DNA of 64,000 nucleotides from Paraphaeosphaeria minitans (Eukaryota > Ascomycota > Dothideomycetes > Pleosporales > Didymosphaeriaceae), in contig WJXW01000003.1 in assembly GCA_015832175.1 (NCBI GenBank), positions 2,108,001 through 2,172,000 on the forward strand, given 5' to 3'. A program made the translations under genes and the position numbers. The notes beneath the pieces were generated by a model. It was not told where the DNA came from, did not search any database, and saw only the letters and a list, made by a program, of their open reading frames with translations. Numbering within the stretch: the first letter of the stretch is position 1; each line of letters starts with the position of its first letter. Below are positions 63,953 to 64,000 of this stretch, in pieces.

Positions 63953-64000
63953 GACAGTAGCACGTTTGAGGGGAGCCGGGGCGCAGGTGGTACTCGCAGG

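Overview
This 64 kb window is nuclear DNA of a filamentous ascomycete, most likely Dothideomycetes. The basis is short (about 46-160 nt) GT-AG introns, widely spaced genes on both strands, and genes of typical Pezizomycotina type: a fused ARG5,6, an Mcm1-like MADS protein, a fungal tetraspanin and a GH76 wall enzyme. Intergenic DNA is peppered with TAGGTA/TACCTA-type words. No operons, phage, CRISPR array, rRNA or convincing tRNA was seen.

Layout. 1-477 is the 3' end of a bHLH regulator. 2-10 kb is gene-poor and decayed: a small hypothetical gene, an Hsp70-like pseudogene on the minus strand (not visible as one ORF, found by joining frames), a GH32 invertase/inulinase pseudogene with a frameshift and a nonsense codon, another small ORF, and a secreted glycine-rich protein built from phase-1 exon modules. 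12-29 kb holds, all on minus, an unknown disordered 704-aa protein, a complete SEN1-type helicase (1941 aa) and a DNF1/2-type phospholipid flippase (1534 aa). 29.5-37.6 kb has a CANIN-like (Nse6/SLF-type) candidate, a tetraspanin and MCM1, separated by repeat-rich DNA that includes a long TACC microsatellite. 37.6-41 kb is gene-free and carries a 39-bp minisatellite. 41-64 kb has an APC permease, an O-methyltransferase, ARG5,6, a synaptobrevin v-SNARE, a DFG5/DCW1-type GH76 protein, ADE4, an MRS2-type mitochondrial magnesium channel, a small DUF1115-like protein and a large F-box-like/UBA protein that may run off the right edge.

How the genes relate. This is mostly conserved housekeeping content (RNA termination, membrane asymmetry, exocytosis, purine and arginine synthesis, magnesium uptake, wall assembly). 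I see no metabolic cluster. DNF1-type flippase, SNC-type v-SNARE, tetraspanin, GH76 and the glycine-rich protein all concern plasma membrane or wall, but nothing shows co-regulation.

The most unusual items are the two decayed genes side by side at 3.2-7.9 kb, the symmetric-exon glycine-rich gene, the CANIN-like protein with a PIP-box-like N-terminus, and the dispersed TAGGTA motif with its microsatellite expansion. I did not find a clearly new biological system. Exon boundaries were worked out by hand from splice signals and reading-frame continuity; every multi-exon model given as a CDS sums to a multiple of three.
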